From: Blattamonas nauphoetae
Taxonomy: Eukaryota > Preaxostyla > Oxymonadida
NCBI GenBank assembly: GCA_033064195.1
Contig: JARBJD010000012.1
Span: 124,001 to 188,000, forward strand
Reading direction: 5' to 3'
DNA: 64,000 bases
This document shows, piece by piece, positions 32,911 to 43,009 of this stretch. Numbering within the stretch: position 1 is the stretch's first letter; each line of letters begins with the position of its first letter. The position numbers were made by a program, and so were the translations under genes. The notes beneath the pieces are model-generated. The model searched no databases. It was given only the letters and a program-made list of their open reading frames with translations, and had not been told where the DNA came from.

Positions 32911-32928
32911 AGCTCAAAAAAAACAAGT

Positions 32929-33505
32929 TCAAAAAAAAAGAAGAGCACAGAGGACACAGAGAGCGAGGAAGTGAGCTGGAGAGAGAAGGAAAGCGAAACA
33001 GAAGAGAAAATTCTCAAAACAGAACGAATGTACAAAGATATCTGGAGTGAGAGCACATAATCTTCCGATGTTGAAGACGAGTATGAGCCAGTACGCACCA
33101 TTGGATTGACCACCCGCTCCCACGCCCTCCCAGAAGTCCTCCTCCTCCATCCACGGGTCCTTGAGGACGACTCGTCGATGGAGGAGGACCTTCAGCCACC
33201 CGTCGGCCACGCCGAGCATCCCGTCCAACTCCTTGAACATCCTACAAACAGTGTTTAGAGACATGGAACCCGTCTCACATGACTCGTCGTTCACCAACGG
33301 GAACACCCAATCCATGTCCAGTTCCCTCTCCCATGACTCGTCGTTCACCCTCACAAACAGTCAATCCATGGCCAGTTTCGTCTCTCCTGACTCGTCGTTC
33401 AGCCACAACAACCCACAATCCATGCCCAGTTTCGTCTCTCCCGATGTCACAACCGCCTGGAAAGGATTCTCAGTTTGTCATAAATCTGTAAAACTGTTTG
33501 TATGA
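32929..33505. pseudogene. ambiguous coding fragments, including an 18-residue repeat
   Basis: The plus frame 33263-33505 encodes 80 residues with about three and a half copies of an 18-residue (54-bp) unit of DSSF..QSM type. On the minus strand, 33250-33120 reads as a well-formed helical stretch (MFKELDGML, EEEDFWEGV) followed by a possible GTGCG donor. Both cannot easily be real. I regard the region as remnants of one or two genes and recognise no family. Confidence 0.3.
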
Positions 33506-33595
33506 AAATAAGTGAAAGACAGACAAGTGAGGCAGACTTGTCGCACTGTTCTCTGTCAGGACTTATCCCCCCTTCTTCTTGAGTCCCTTCTCAGC

Positions 33596-34264
33596 TTAAC
33601 GTTGAGAAGGCTGTCTCATGGGAATGGAACAATTGGGCAGAATTCGTTCGGCAAAGTCATCGCCTTCAGCAAATCTCATTTGTCTCGTGATTTGGTGAGG
33701 AATCTGTTGTCTTTTTCCCGGTCGTGGATTTTCGCCATGAGAGATTGTATTGTCGTCATCACGAAGTTGTGTTGAACCATGTTTCACCATTTTTTGCGCT
33801 GATTGATCCTGTTCACTGTACCCGCCTTGATTATGCTTTCTTAGTTCGTTTTCAACAAATGATTGAGTGTAATGCTTACGCTTCATCTTGTGTGTTCTGA
33901 CTCCTTTCATCCATTGTGATGGTTTGATTCTCCATTCAACTCCTTCATGAAGATATTTCACTACTGACTCTGATGTTTTGTATTCACCAACGAGTTCACA
34001 ATTCTCACTGTGTAGTGACTCAATGAATTTTTCTTTATTGCAACAGTTATCGAATCTGTGATACATATTGGGGTTCAGATGTGGTCTTGCTCCTTTAATG
34101 AAAGCAGGAATGTAAACTCGATAAATCTCATCAGGTTGATCTTCACTTGCGTAATCGAACGTTCCATGTGCCAAATATGAGGTTCCAGAACGATTCAGAA
34201 CTGGTTCGGTGATTAGTATTAATTTTTCATTCTTTAGAGTCTCGTTAAGTTTGTTTGGTGTAAG
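33596..34264 (-). CDS. unrecognised protein, N-terminus missing
   Basis: An open frame of about 220 codons without an ATG at its start; it looks coding throughout (GTSYLAHGTFDYASEDQ near the start). Its middle, ELVGEYKTSESVVKYL through WRIKPSQWMKGVRTH, has the GEYK...W..P..W..G pattern of small zinc-binding repeats found in some phage and transposon nucleases, but without the usual CxxC. The GTF segment recalls the first catalytic block of MULE transposases. Both likenesses are weak. It may be a truncated transposon gene. Confidence 0.35.
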   Translation of the reverse strand, partial: LTPNKLNETLKNEKLILITEPVLNRSGTSYLAHGTFDYASEDQPDEIYRVYIPAFIKGARPHLNPNMYHRFDNCCNKEKFIESLHSENCELVGEYKTSESVVKYLHEGVEWRIKPSQWMKGVRTHKMKRKHYTQSFVENELRKHNQGGYSEQDQSAQKMVKHGSTQLRDDDNTISHGENPRPGKRQQIPHQITRQMRFAEGDDFAERILPNCSIPMRQPSQR

Positions 34265-34599
34265 CTAATTCGTCATTTAATACAAAATAAAAAATCAGAT
34301 AATAAAAAAATTGACGTTTGTTTTGTCGACGAATGAAAAAAACCCTTTAGATTTAAGCTCACTAAATGAGGTCTCTTTTTTGACTAAAGAATTGAATTTG
34401 AACCGAAAAAAGATACTAGCCTAAATGCAAGAAAAAGTCTTATCCGGCATTTCGGAATCATAGCTGATTGTACTTTAAAAGTATTTCTTTGTTCAATCGG
34501 AATTGAGAATCATAGTTCAGTTCCCAGTAGTATAATTCCCGGACTAATTGCAATCAAGGAGCCTATCGATATTCGTTATCTATACTACTCAGGGTGTAT

Positions 34600-35067
34600 G
34601 ATCGCATTGGAGAGAAGCAGATTGTCCAAGTTGATGTGCTGTGAACAATGTGGTGCAACGCTTCAAGAAGATTGGATCGACGAAAGATCTTCCTCGACGA
34701 GGTCGAACACCCTCTCAGTCAACACAAGCGGTTGTCGATCTCGTCGAGGAAGATATGATAGCGAATCCCACCGATTCTATTCGTGTCAGAACGAAAAGAT
34801 AACACCGCAAGAAGTCAACACTTGGCAATTGCATTCACAATCTCGGATTCAGACCATACATGCTTCGGCGATGCGTTCTCTTCTTCAATGAGGATTATGC
34901 TCAGCGTCTCCAATTTTCCAACTGGCTTTTACAAAAGGAGAAAGAAGTGCCCGATTTTCTTGACTACTGCTGGTTTTCCGACGAATCGACTTTTTCGCTC
35001 GACAGAACAATCAATAGACACAATGCTGACTTTTGGTCATGTGCGAATCCTCACTACCATGTTGATA
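34600..35067 (+). pseudogene. broken Tc1/mariner-like transposase fragment
   Basis: One frame gives a helix-turn-helix linker (VVQRFKKIGSTKDLPRRGRT), and after a stop the same frame resumes with LRRCVLFFNEDYAQRL, FLDYCWFSDESTFSL and NRHNADFWSCANPH. These are the linker and first catalytic Asp region of mariner-like transposases with the NRHN..YW.ENPH signature. The second and third catalytic blocks are absent; the reading stops at the left end of the MITE at 35,068. Confidence 0.7.
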
Positions 35068-35662
35068 GATATGTCATTAACCCGGTCCGTGTCACCAACC
35101 CGGAACCTGGGGTCCAAATTAACCATATTGGTCCAATTAAGCAAAAAATAAAATTACAGAAATTTCCTATTTGGGGAATTCGAGAAATCCTTAAAATACC
35201 TCGTTTTGGCCACTTTTCAAAATGTGTACGAGGATATCTCAACAACCAGTGAACCAATTTTCATGAAATTTTTCACAGAAACGTTTTTTCGGTGAAACTA
35301 AAATATTGAAAAAAATTTGAAAAAAAAATGTTGGGTATTAGGGAAGATATAAAAAAACGCTGTTTTTCTCGCCCAAAAATGGCTTAGGCACAAAAATTTG
35401 ATTTTTTTTGTGAGTCTTTTTTCGATATATTCACGATAAAAATGGTTTTTATTTGATGTAAAACGGATATCTGGTTGTGGAGATTTGAGCCGAAAAAGTT
35501 TGAAAAATGTGTGCATTCCTGCTGAATACAGTATTTAGAGGTTTTCTCCGATTCCCCACGGAATTGAATTCTCAACTTTTATTTTTTTCATAGTTGGACC
35601 AATATGGTTTCTTTTAACCCCAGGTTCCGGGTTGGTGACACGGACCGGGTTAATGACATATC
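35068..35662. mobile_element. 595-bp MITE, TA-flanked, copy A
   Basis: Inverted ends (about 70 bp with a few differences) contain GTGTCACCAACCCGGAACCT and are flanked by TA at 35066-35067 and 35663-35664. Its length and interior (CAACAACCAGTGAA, AAATTTTTCACA, TGGTTGTGGAGA, ATGTGTGCATTC) match the copy at 41,648-42,241. There is no coding capacity. Confidence 0.75.
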
Positions 35663-35838
35663 TATTATAAATTCTTCAATGTCTTTTTTTTCTTTTTCTG
35701 GAATCTGTTTGTTTTGAGATGCAAGAGTTTTAGGTTTTTTTCTAGGAATTCTCCATGAGGAAATACTCTGCATAGGTCAGTCCGACATTCAGGTTTCTTC
35801 AAGAATCTTCTTTTTCTGCAAAATGTGTTGTACAGATC

Positions 35839-36485
35839 TTATTTTGTTGTATGGGGTACTCTTTTTACTGTTTTTTTGTCTTGGTTTTTTTTGTTTTTGT
35901 GTATTCTTTGGATATGTTGAGTGAGATTGTCAAATGAAGAATCAGTATGGTTGGTGTCAGCTGTCAAGATTGGACTAGGAGGGCAGACAAGACCTACGTC
36001 GCTCTCATCCAATGTATCTTCAATTGTGTTTTCTGAAATCTCAAGTTGAGAGACAAGGAGGACAAACTTTGTTTTTTCTGTTTCTTCTTTCCGAGCCTTT
36101 TTTGATTTTTGCAGCTTGGTGAAGTGTTATCGAAAATATCGTTCATCAATTGCCTTCCTTCTTCGATTACGAAATCCTGAGATGAATGCTGAAAAAAAAG
36201 AGAGACACAAACAGGTTTTCATTGTCGTTGATGCTGAAGAGCAGAGTGAATTGTTGGTGAATCAGTATTGAACAAGGACTTGGCATAGTAATTCTGATTT
36301 TCTGTGATTTGGTATCCGAAGTCTTTTGCCTCTTGGAAGTTGCAGGCCTGGGTTACGCATTGCAGTAACTTGATGATATCCCCGCGTTCTAGCTGTCCAT
36401 GCAATTGGGACAAGCTTTGGAGCAGTTGGGTGATGAATTTGGAATGGGCTGACGAAAAGACGAAACAAACTTGGGTGTGAAACAA
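35839..36485 (-). pseudogene. decayed or multi-exon gene, unrecognised
   Basis: Coding-like stretches follow one another on the minus strand: 36,440-36,219 (SLSQLHGQLERGDIIKLL), 36,190-36,090 (GFRNRRRKAIDERYF) and 36,070-35,839 (ISENTIEDTLDESDVGLV, then a Lys-rich end). They do not share one unbroken frame. A 35-nt intron can be drawn at 36,071-36,037 but not at the other junction, so the gene looks broken in about one place or spliced in a way I cannot place. Confidence 0.35.
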
Positions 36486-36517
36486 ACAAAGGTTGTTTGA
36501 TCAAATGTGAGATATAG

Positions 36518-36790
36518 TGGTGTCACCAATCCGTCCCGAGATAAACTTCAATATACGGTTAACGTGACGAATGAACACATTTTTTTCTAATTTTTGCCCT
36601 CATTTCTCTGCAATTAGCCATCCGTTTTGAATCAAACAAAATGAATGATTGTCTGATAGATCTCGACAAAAGATGATCAAAAAATAAACCGATTTTTTTC
36701 CTAAGCATTTTTTGTCGAGAAAAATATGGGTTTTTTTCGATTATCCCAAATACCCAAAATTGTGTCTCCAATTGTCTTACAAAATGTTGG
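36518..36790. repeat. truncated copy of the 595-bp MITE family
   Basis: It starts GTGGTGTCACCAATCCG like the ends of copy B and shares GCCATCCGTTTTGAATCAA, GATCTCGACAAAAGATGA and GAAAAATATGGGTTTTTT in the same order as copy B read on the minus strand. It breaks off before the Tc1-like element. Confidence 0.65.
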
Positions 36791-36832
36791 AGCTGAAGAC
36801 ATCTTCTTGAACCCTGAAGCCTCATCCTGCAA

Positions 36833-36921
36833 ATCGTACAAAAAACCGTGAACTTATCGACGTCATATCTCCACAACCAATCATCCATTTTCAACCAAAT
36901 AGAGTGCATTCTATTCGGAAT
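36833..36921. repeat. dispersed repeat B (first of three)
   Basis: The segment with ATCATCCATTTTCAACCAAA and AGAGTGCATTCTATTCG recurs inverted at about 39,360-39,420 and 40,640-40,715. It is non-coding and its ends are unclear. Confidence 0.5.
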
Positions 36922-36923
36922 TA

Positions 36924-38400
36924 TACCCAGTGACAGACAACATTGGTATACCGTAATTTTTGTATTCCGAGCTTTATATCAAACCAACTGTTATTTTTAT
37001 CACTTCATCACATCTCTTTTGAAAAAGACAAACGATTTTGAATGATAAGAGTGGGAAAAGATGGATTGATGATCAAATCGAACAAAAAGAAAAAATGAAG
37101 GGTCTTGATCAGATGACATGACACTTTGGTACAGCTCACAGGTCTTGGTCTGTCTTTTTCCATTTAACCTCATTTCCATCAGCCAACACAACTTCCATGG
37201 CTCTGTCCCGGATGGAGAGGACGAGTGTGTTTATCTTCTCCTGGGGCAGATCTCTCCAAACTTTCTGTACTTCAATTTCCAGCTTGGCGTCAGAAGAGTA
37301 TGTCTTTCCTCCTTGATAAAGTTTTCTTGCCATGATTGCCCACAGTGTTTCGATTGGATTAAGATCCGGGGATGTCGGAGGAAGCCGGTGCTTTCGGATT
37401 CGAGCTGTTTCAGTGATCTTCTGGCCTCCCTGTCCGACGTGCCAAGGAGCATTGTCCGTGACGAGGCTCACGGGTGGATTCCGTTGTGAGAGGTTTGCCC
37501 TTTTCCATTCTGTTGACGGCATTTTTGCATATCTCTCCGCATTCAGGGTCTCTCGCACTCGGATGAATTGACTCTTGTACCCATATCCAATCATACCCCA
37601 AAATCCAACCGTTCCTTTTCTGTCAACATTCTTTCGTATGTTTTTAGCTTGCTTTCCATGAACTAACTTTCTGTAGAAGATTGGAGGACCAGTCAGCCCA
37701 AAACTCACTTCATCATCAAACACAAAGTCTTTGCCAGTCTGCGTCCCACGAAGAAGAGTCGTTGCCCAGTCTTTTCTTTTCTTTTTCGTTATTGAGTTGA
37801 TGGGGAGCTTCTTGGTAGGAAGAAGAAGCTTGATGTCATTCTTTGCGCAAAACCTCTGGAAGGATCGAAGACTCCCTTTCTTTGAAACGTGCGGTTTGAG
37901 CTCTGCAAGACTTCGAACGGTATTCTTCTCTATATATCGTTTTGCCTTCTTCAATTCTCTGTTTCCGAACATTTCTCTTTTTCATCCTAGGTTTTTTCGA
38001 CTTGGCTGCTGGTTTCTTCCCCACATTTCTGTACTTCTGGATAGTCCCGATTGCGAAGGTTGTTGCTCTGCTTGTCTTTCGGAGAGACTTGGTTTGCTTG
38101 TATGTTCGTTGTATTATTCTAATCTCTCGTTCAGAAAGTGGTTGCGTTTTAAGCCGCTCAGGATTCATGGAAAAGAACGTCAGAACAAATGTACTAATGC
38201 GAAGTGACATCTCCCGCAGACCCACAAGGTTCGTATTTCCTCTTTCTCTGCTCTCTCTCTGATTCTCTCTCCTCCCCAGATGAATGGACCATGGTTCAGC
38301 CTCAACTCTATTCACCATCACTCCAACATGTGCATTTCAACTGGTCTGTTCTGCTTTTTTTCTCGATTTGCCCTGTGCTACAGTTGTCTGTCACAGGGTA
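36924..38400 (-). mobile_element. Tc1-like DNA transposon, 1.48 kb
   Basis: Inverted ends TACCC(A/T)GTGACAGACAAC are flanked by TA on both sides (36922-36923 and 38401-38402). Inside, on the minus strand, lies a helix-turn-helix region followed by a DDE transposase. Target duplications and both ends are intact, so this is a complete insertion. Confidence 0.85.
37136..37972 (-). pseudogene. Tc1-family transposase, DD34E catalytic part
   Basis: Catalytic blocks are FVFDDEVSF (first Asp), SLVTDNAPWH (second Asp) and TSPDLNPIETLW (Glu), with 34 residues between the second Asp and Glu, the Tc1 DD34E spacing. The N-terminal DNA-binding part (LSEREIRIIQRTYKQ, TIQKYRN) is in another minus frame, about 38,168-37,975. 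A single shift of frame around 37,975, in a run of A, separates the two, so the copy is probably inactive unless spliced. Confidence 0.85.
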
Positions 38401-38402
38401 TA

Positions 38403-39389
38403 CCTAAAAAAACGATTTTTTTGAAAAAAGATTAAAAATATTGCCTCTGTGAATGTTTTCGAGACAATATGAGTTTTTCGACTTTATTCAACCAGATACC
38501 CATGATTTTTGTCCAAAATTTTCTAAAATGTTTAGATCATCAAAAAATGGATCTGGTACTAATTTCAAAACAATTGATTCACTGGTCGTTGAGATATTGC
38601 CAAAATGAATTGTGAAAAGGTTTCCTTTTCAAGGACAAGTCGGTTTTCTCTATGAGTAGCAGGAGATTTTTTTCTTTTTTGGTAAATTGATCCTTTAAGG
38701 ACATGATAATTGATGGATTTTATCCTCATTTTCACGTCATAGATCATTTTTCTAGTATTCTTGAAAAGAATAGAGTGTCGGAAATGAAGTCGAGTAAAGT
38801 TGCCATCTTTATTATTTTTAATGGGTCAGATCAATGAGTAGATCCTAGGAAAGACTTCCAAAAATGATGAATACCAAACAGAACATGGGTTTATCACCGT
38901 CTGTCCAAGATCCCTAGCTATATTTTTCAGAGGTTCGATATTTAGCTCAACTATGGTGACCAAATAGTGAGATCTTCCCATTCTGACTCTGTTTTCTAAA
39001 CTTTATATCATTTCATTCGTTCAATTCCGATCATTGTCTAGAGATGTGCAATCATAATTTACACAAAATAATGTGATTATTGCTGAAGAAATGGGTATTC
39101 AGCCATGTCCTCCAAGTATCAATTTGTCTCTTTTTTTCTTAGTTGGATCATCTTCTTCAGATTCTGGGAAAATCTCGAATTATGGTTTTTTAATGACTTT
39201 CTACGCTTTGGATTTATCACTATGACTCAATTGTCTTGATTTATATTCCACAACCTTTTTTGATGAGTGGAACAATTTGGACAAATTTCAAAAACAAACC
39301 TATTTTTTTTCGAAAACACTCACAGAGGCAAATTTTAGCATCTTTTTCACATAAATCGTTTTTTGAGGACTTTACGAATAGAATGTACT
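38403..39389. other. repeat debris, no gene
   Basis: AT-rich, no coding series. The piece at about 38,560-38,690 (CAATTGATTCACTGG, TTGTGAAAAG, CGGTTTTCTC) recurs at about 41,113-41,205. The rest is unlike anything else in the window. Confidence 0.5.
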
Positions 39390-40222
39390 TTACTTGGTTG
39401 AAAATGGATGATTCACGACGATACAAATGAAGAATTTGATGACGACGTTGGAACGGAGAGACCTTTGTCGAACGAAAACTTTCCCAGATTCAGGAAAACC
39501 TGAGACGGCGTCCCCACTTAGTTCAGTGTCTACATCCGAGACAATGTCCATGATATCATCTGTGACATTGTCCATGCTATCATCTTCCTCGGTATGATCA
39601 GAGGAAGATGGTGGGTTCCCGTCGTTGCACGTTGGATCGATAATAATTGTGGCATTTGTCACACTGTATTCATGACGTTCACGAGGGACACGTCTTCTTT
39701 TCTGTTCTCGGTTGGCTTCGATCCAATTGTATTTTTTTCGTCTGAAAGGAAGAATAAAGAGAAAAATGCTTCAAGACTGAAGATACCTCCATGGAAAAGG
39801 TGAGATAATGTGGTGGATTGTTGAGTTGGTTCGGTCATCCACGAGAAACGAATTGAGAGGCACCGAGTTTGGATATGGCGCAATGACATGTTGCGGAGTA
39901 GATGGAGGAGAAGGGAGTGGGGGAGAAGATGTTGTTGGGGAAGTAGTGGATTGGTTCGGTCATCCATGTCATTATCTGCGACGATGTTCATGGTATCACC
40001 TCCCTCGGTATGATCAGAGGAAGATGGTGGGTCATTCCCGTCGTTGCGCGTTGGCTTGATTATTATTGTGGTAATTGACACCTTGTATTCACGAGTTTCA
40101 CGAGGACCGATTTTTCTTACCCGTTCTTGGTTGGCTTCGATCCAACTATCAATGTGGGTCTGTTTTTTTGATGTCATCCAAAAATGCGAATCCATATTTT
40201 TGAATCTCGTCTCATCACTCAA
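39390..40222 (-). pseudogene. gene with an internal tandem duplication, probably decayed
   Basis: Two related minus-strand segments, 40,170-39,985 and 39,740-39,557, each read WIEAN(Q/R)E..., then REY(K/S)V, TIII.PT.NDG, then PPSSSDHTE, followed by acidic Met/Asp-rich sequence. They are about 430 bp apart in the same direction. The upper copy starts with ATG at 40,222 (MSDETRFKNMDSHF). The DNA between is less coding-like. The family is not recognised; the WIEAN helix could be DNA-binding. Confidence 0.4.
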
Positions 40223-40256
40223 CTGAGATTTTCATTGTCTATTCTCAATGATTCGT

Positions 40257-40880
40257 TGGAGACACCATTCAACGTCATTCTCGTGAAACTAGACCAGATC
40301 CTGGCACGAGGGACTAATCTCGTTTTCAGATTCGAATCCTCGAACTTTTTTTAATGTCATAAATTCTGACACATGTCCATGTCATCTTCATCTTTGTCCA
40401 TGTCCATGATATCATCACTGCTCAGAGTGGTGTGATAAAAGCGTAGAAATTCATTAAACCGCCATTAATCGAGATTTTTCCAGAATCTTATGGACGTTGT
40501 TCAACAAAAGAAAAAAAAGGATGAATAACATCTCCTGATACTTAGTGAGATATTTGCTTTGTACTTGAAAAGTGTCAACTTTTTTCATTACCTTGTGGCA
40601 ACATCTCAACCAGTCAATAAACTTTTCATCTTTTTTCATCACTATCGTTTTTCAAGGTCTTTACGAATAAAATGCAACTGATTTGGTTGAAAATGGATGA
40701 CTGGTTTTGGAGATGTGACGTTGAAAAGTGTCCAATTATTTGTGTGAACTCAGCTCTAACGAGGCAACGTGGGTCAGAATTTTTGACATCATACAAACGT
40801 TCGAGAACTCGAATCGACAATAGAGACTAATCCCTCCTGCCAGTATCTGGTCTGATTCCACGACAATGACGTTGAATGTT
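40257..40880. mobile_element. foldback repeat, about 625 bp
   Basis: A roughly 105-bp arm at 40,260-40,365 (TTCAACGTCATT, AGACCAGAT, GGGACTAATC) returns inverted at 40,763-40,875 with scattered differences; the outer end is TTCAACGTCATT. The centre has no coding capacity but contains repeat B. Flanking target duplications are unclear. Confidence 0.55.
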
Positions 40881-41647
40881 ATCTGTTTCTAATCAGTGAG
40901 AATTGACGATGATTGTCTCGGCTGTCTATTGGAACGAAATTCAACGAATGTATGTCGAACTAGTTTTTTCGGATCAAAAATTGTGAGTCCATGTGGCCGG
41001 TTTGTTCAACGACGGACTAGCTGTCGCAAAAACGCCAAAATTCATAAACCCGCCATAATCCCAGTATTATTCTGGGGAATGTTGTTCTGGTGAGCAAATA
41101 ATTCTTACAAAAATCATATCAATTGATTCACTGGTTGAGATAATGCCAAAATGGATTGTGAAAAGTGGGACTTTTCAAGAATAAGACGATTTTCTCAACT
41201 AGTACTCGGAGCTATTTTTAAATTTTCCTTTTTATCATCGTTGAACTCTATCCATGGAAGTGGGTCAGAGTTTTTGACATCATTCACAAGTCCGAAGACC
41301 AACCTTCAAAATGAATCTCCACTCACAGATGAGAAATGAATCGACTTCTCTCTAGAATTGGTGCATGACAGAATTGAATAGTCTTTTCGAGATTATTGAT
41401 CAAGCTTTGACAAGAGCGGTGAATTGCATTTTTTGTTCGTGACCGTCGTACTTTTAAATGATGTCAAAAATTCTGACCATTATGAAGAGGACGAGTGAGA
41501 ATCACCCACATTTTCCACTGTTTTTGGATTTTTTGCGAGAATCAAGACCCCCATTTTTTGACAGATTCCTGATTGTTTCACATTCATCAAGCTTGGAGAG
41601 ACGAGAAAAGTCTGGTTTTTCAATCGTTCGTCAGGTTGGATCTCATA
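40881..41647. other. repeat debris, no gene
   Basis: It contains a second copy of the 38.6-kb repeat (about 41,113-41,205) and a pair of inverted GTCAGA(G/A)TTTTTGACATCAT motifs at about 41,265 and 41,455. No frame here shows a domain or exon series. Confidence 0.5.
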
Positions 41648-42241
41648 GTTGTGTCACCAATATGTCCCATGTCACCAATCCGGCCTTTTTTCTGGAAAAA
41701 TCAATATCGGTCAAACTAAGAAAAATCTGAAATTTAAGAATTATACTCCCACGCGATCCCGAGAAATCCTCAAAATACCCCCTTTTGCCCGATGAAAAAC
41801 ATCGTTTTGACAATATCTCAACAACCAGTGAATCGATTTCGATGAAATTTTTCACACAAACGTTTTTTTGGTGAAACGAACATTTTTGCAAAAATTTGGA
41901 GAAAAAATTCTGCGTATTTGGGAAGATCGGAAAAAACCCATATTTTTCTCGACAAAATATTCTTAGGAAAAAAATCCTTTTATTTTTTGTTCATCTTTTG
42001 TCGAGATCTATCCGACTATTATGCCTTTTATTTGATTTAAAACGGATGGCTGGTTGTGGAGAAATGACCGCAAAAAGTTGAAAAAAATGTGTGCATTCGT
42101 AACGTAAAACGTATTTTGAGGTTTTCTCGGGATCGGGTGGGAGTATAATGCTAAAATTTTATTTTGTTCTTAGTTTGACCAAAATAGTCCCTCACAGAAA
42201 AAAGGCCGGATTGGTGACGCCGGACGGTTTGGTGACACCAC
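41648..42241. mobile_element. 594-bp MITE, TA-flanked, copy B
   Basis: Inverted ends G(T/G)TGTCACCAA followed by GTCACCAATCCGGCCTTTTT, flanked by TA at 41646-41647 and 42242-42243. Length is within one base of copy A at 35,068-35,662, and the interior aligns end to end with perhaps a third of positions changed. A second pair of inner inverted stretches (GGTCAAACTAAGAA, ATTATACTCCCAC, GATCCCGAGAAA) extends each arm past 120 bp. Confidence 0.8.
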
Positions 42242-42480
42242 TATCATATGTTTTTGCATGGGTGGATCACGTCCATTCTGAAAGTGTTCAGCGACCTCAA
42301 TTCATATTCTCATGTCCGTCAAATAGAACCACGACGTCTGAAACATTATTTTCGTGAAAAATGTGAAATAAAACTGCTTGAGATGCTCTGGATCAAAAAT
42401 CAGAAGAAAAAACAAAAAAATAGGATCTCGTGAAGGATTCTGGAGAAAGAAAAGACCAATTTTCGACCATATTTTCAACC

Positions 42481-42551
42481 GCATTAGTGGTATAGGGGCA
42501 GCATGCCAGCCTTCCAAGCTGGCGACCCGGGTTCGAGTCCCGGCTAATGCA
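42481..42551 (+). tRNA. tRNA-Gly (anticodon TCC), copy 2
   Basis: Same sequence as the minus-strand tRNA at 4998-5068, with intact arms, A and B boxes and discriminator A. About 100 bp of 3' flank and ten bases of 5' flank are also shared, so it arose by segmental duplication. T runs at 42552-42556 and 42561-42566 should stop pol III. Confidence 0.95.
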
Positions 42552-43009
42552 TTTTTATCATTTTTTGACTCCCTAATTTAAAGAGCTCGGCTGATTTGTT
42601 TTTCCGTTTTGCTCCGTTCTGTGAGTGTTATCAAGTGAATCCAAAACAAATTACTTCGCAATACCAGTCAAGGCTGGGAGTTTTGATCCATGCCAAGTTA
42701 TTTTCCTTCGTGAATGATCATCAATCGTAATGGAATCATTTCGTCACCGTAGTAATCGTGAATTTTCGATAGAATAATGTTTTTATGTTCGATTCAGAGG
42801 ATTTGTGCTGGCTGGAGAGTTGGACGTGTTGCTGTTCTTTCTCGATGATTTCACCGTAAAAGTTCCAAAAATAGCAACAAAATGACGATTTATCTTTCAG
42901 AGAAGAAGAAACATGTCAGAAAGGTCGGCAAGCTTCCTCTTTGAATGGGACAGACTTTGATCGAATCCCAGAACTGTTCCTTTGTTTCAAATTGATTCAA
43001 CAAAACCAC
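42552..43009. other. tRNA 3' flank duplicate and kinesin 5' region
   Basis: 42,552-42,650 is the diverged copy of the flank at 4,900-4,997 (shared GCTCGGCTGATTTGTTTTT-like stretch). The remainder is kinesin upstream DNA; TTATCTTTCAG at about 42,890-42,900 could be the 3' splice site of a 5' leader intron. No other gene is seen. Confidence 0.5.

Noticed and set aside
32373-33113. 246-codon minus frame ending in the foldback element
   Set aside because: It reads through the element's repeat array and opposite the hypothetical gene at 32,440; Ser/Phe-rich low complexity, no family.
29900-42480. LTR retroelement, Polinton or virus copy in the island
   Set aside because: No reverse transcriptase, integrase, capsid or polymerase motifs and no long direct terminal repeats were seen; the recognisable pieces are plain DNA transposons and MITEs.
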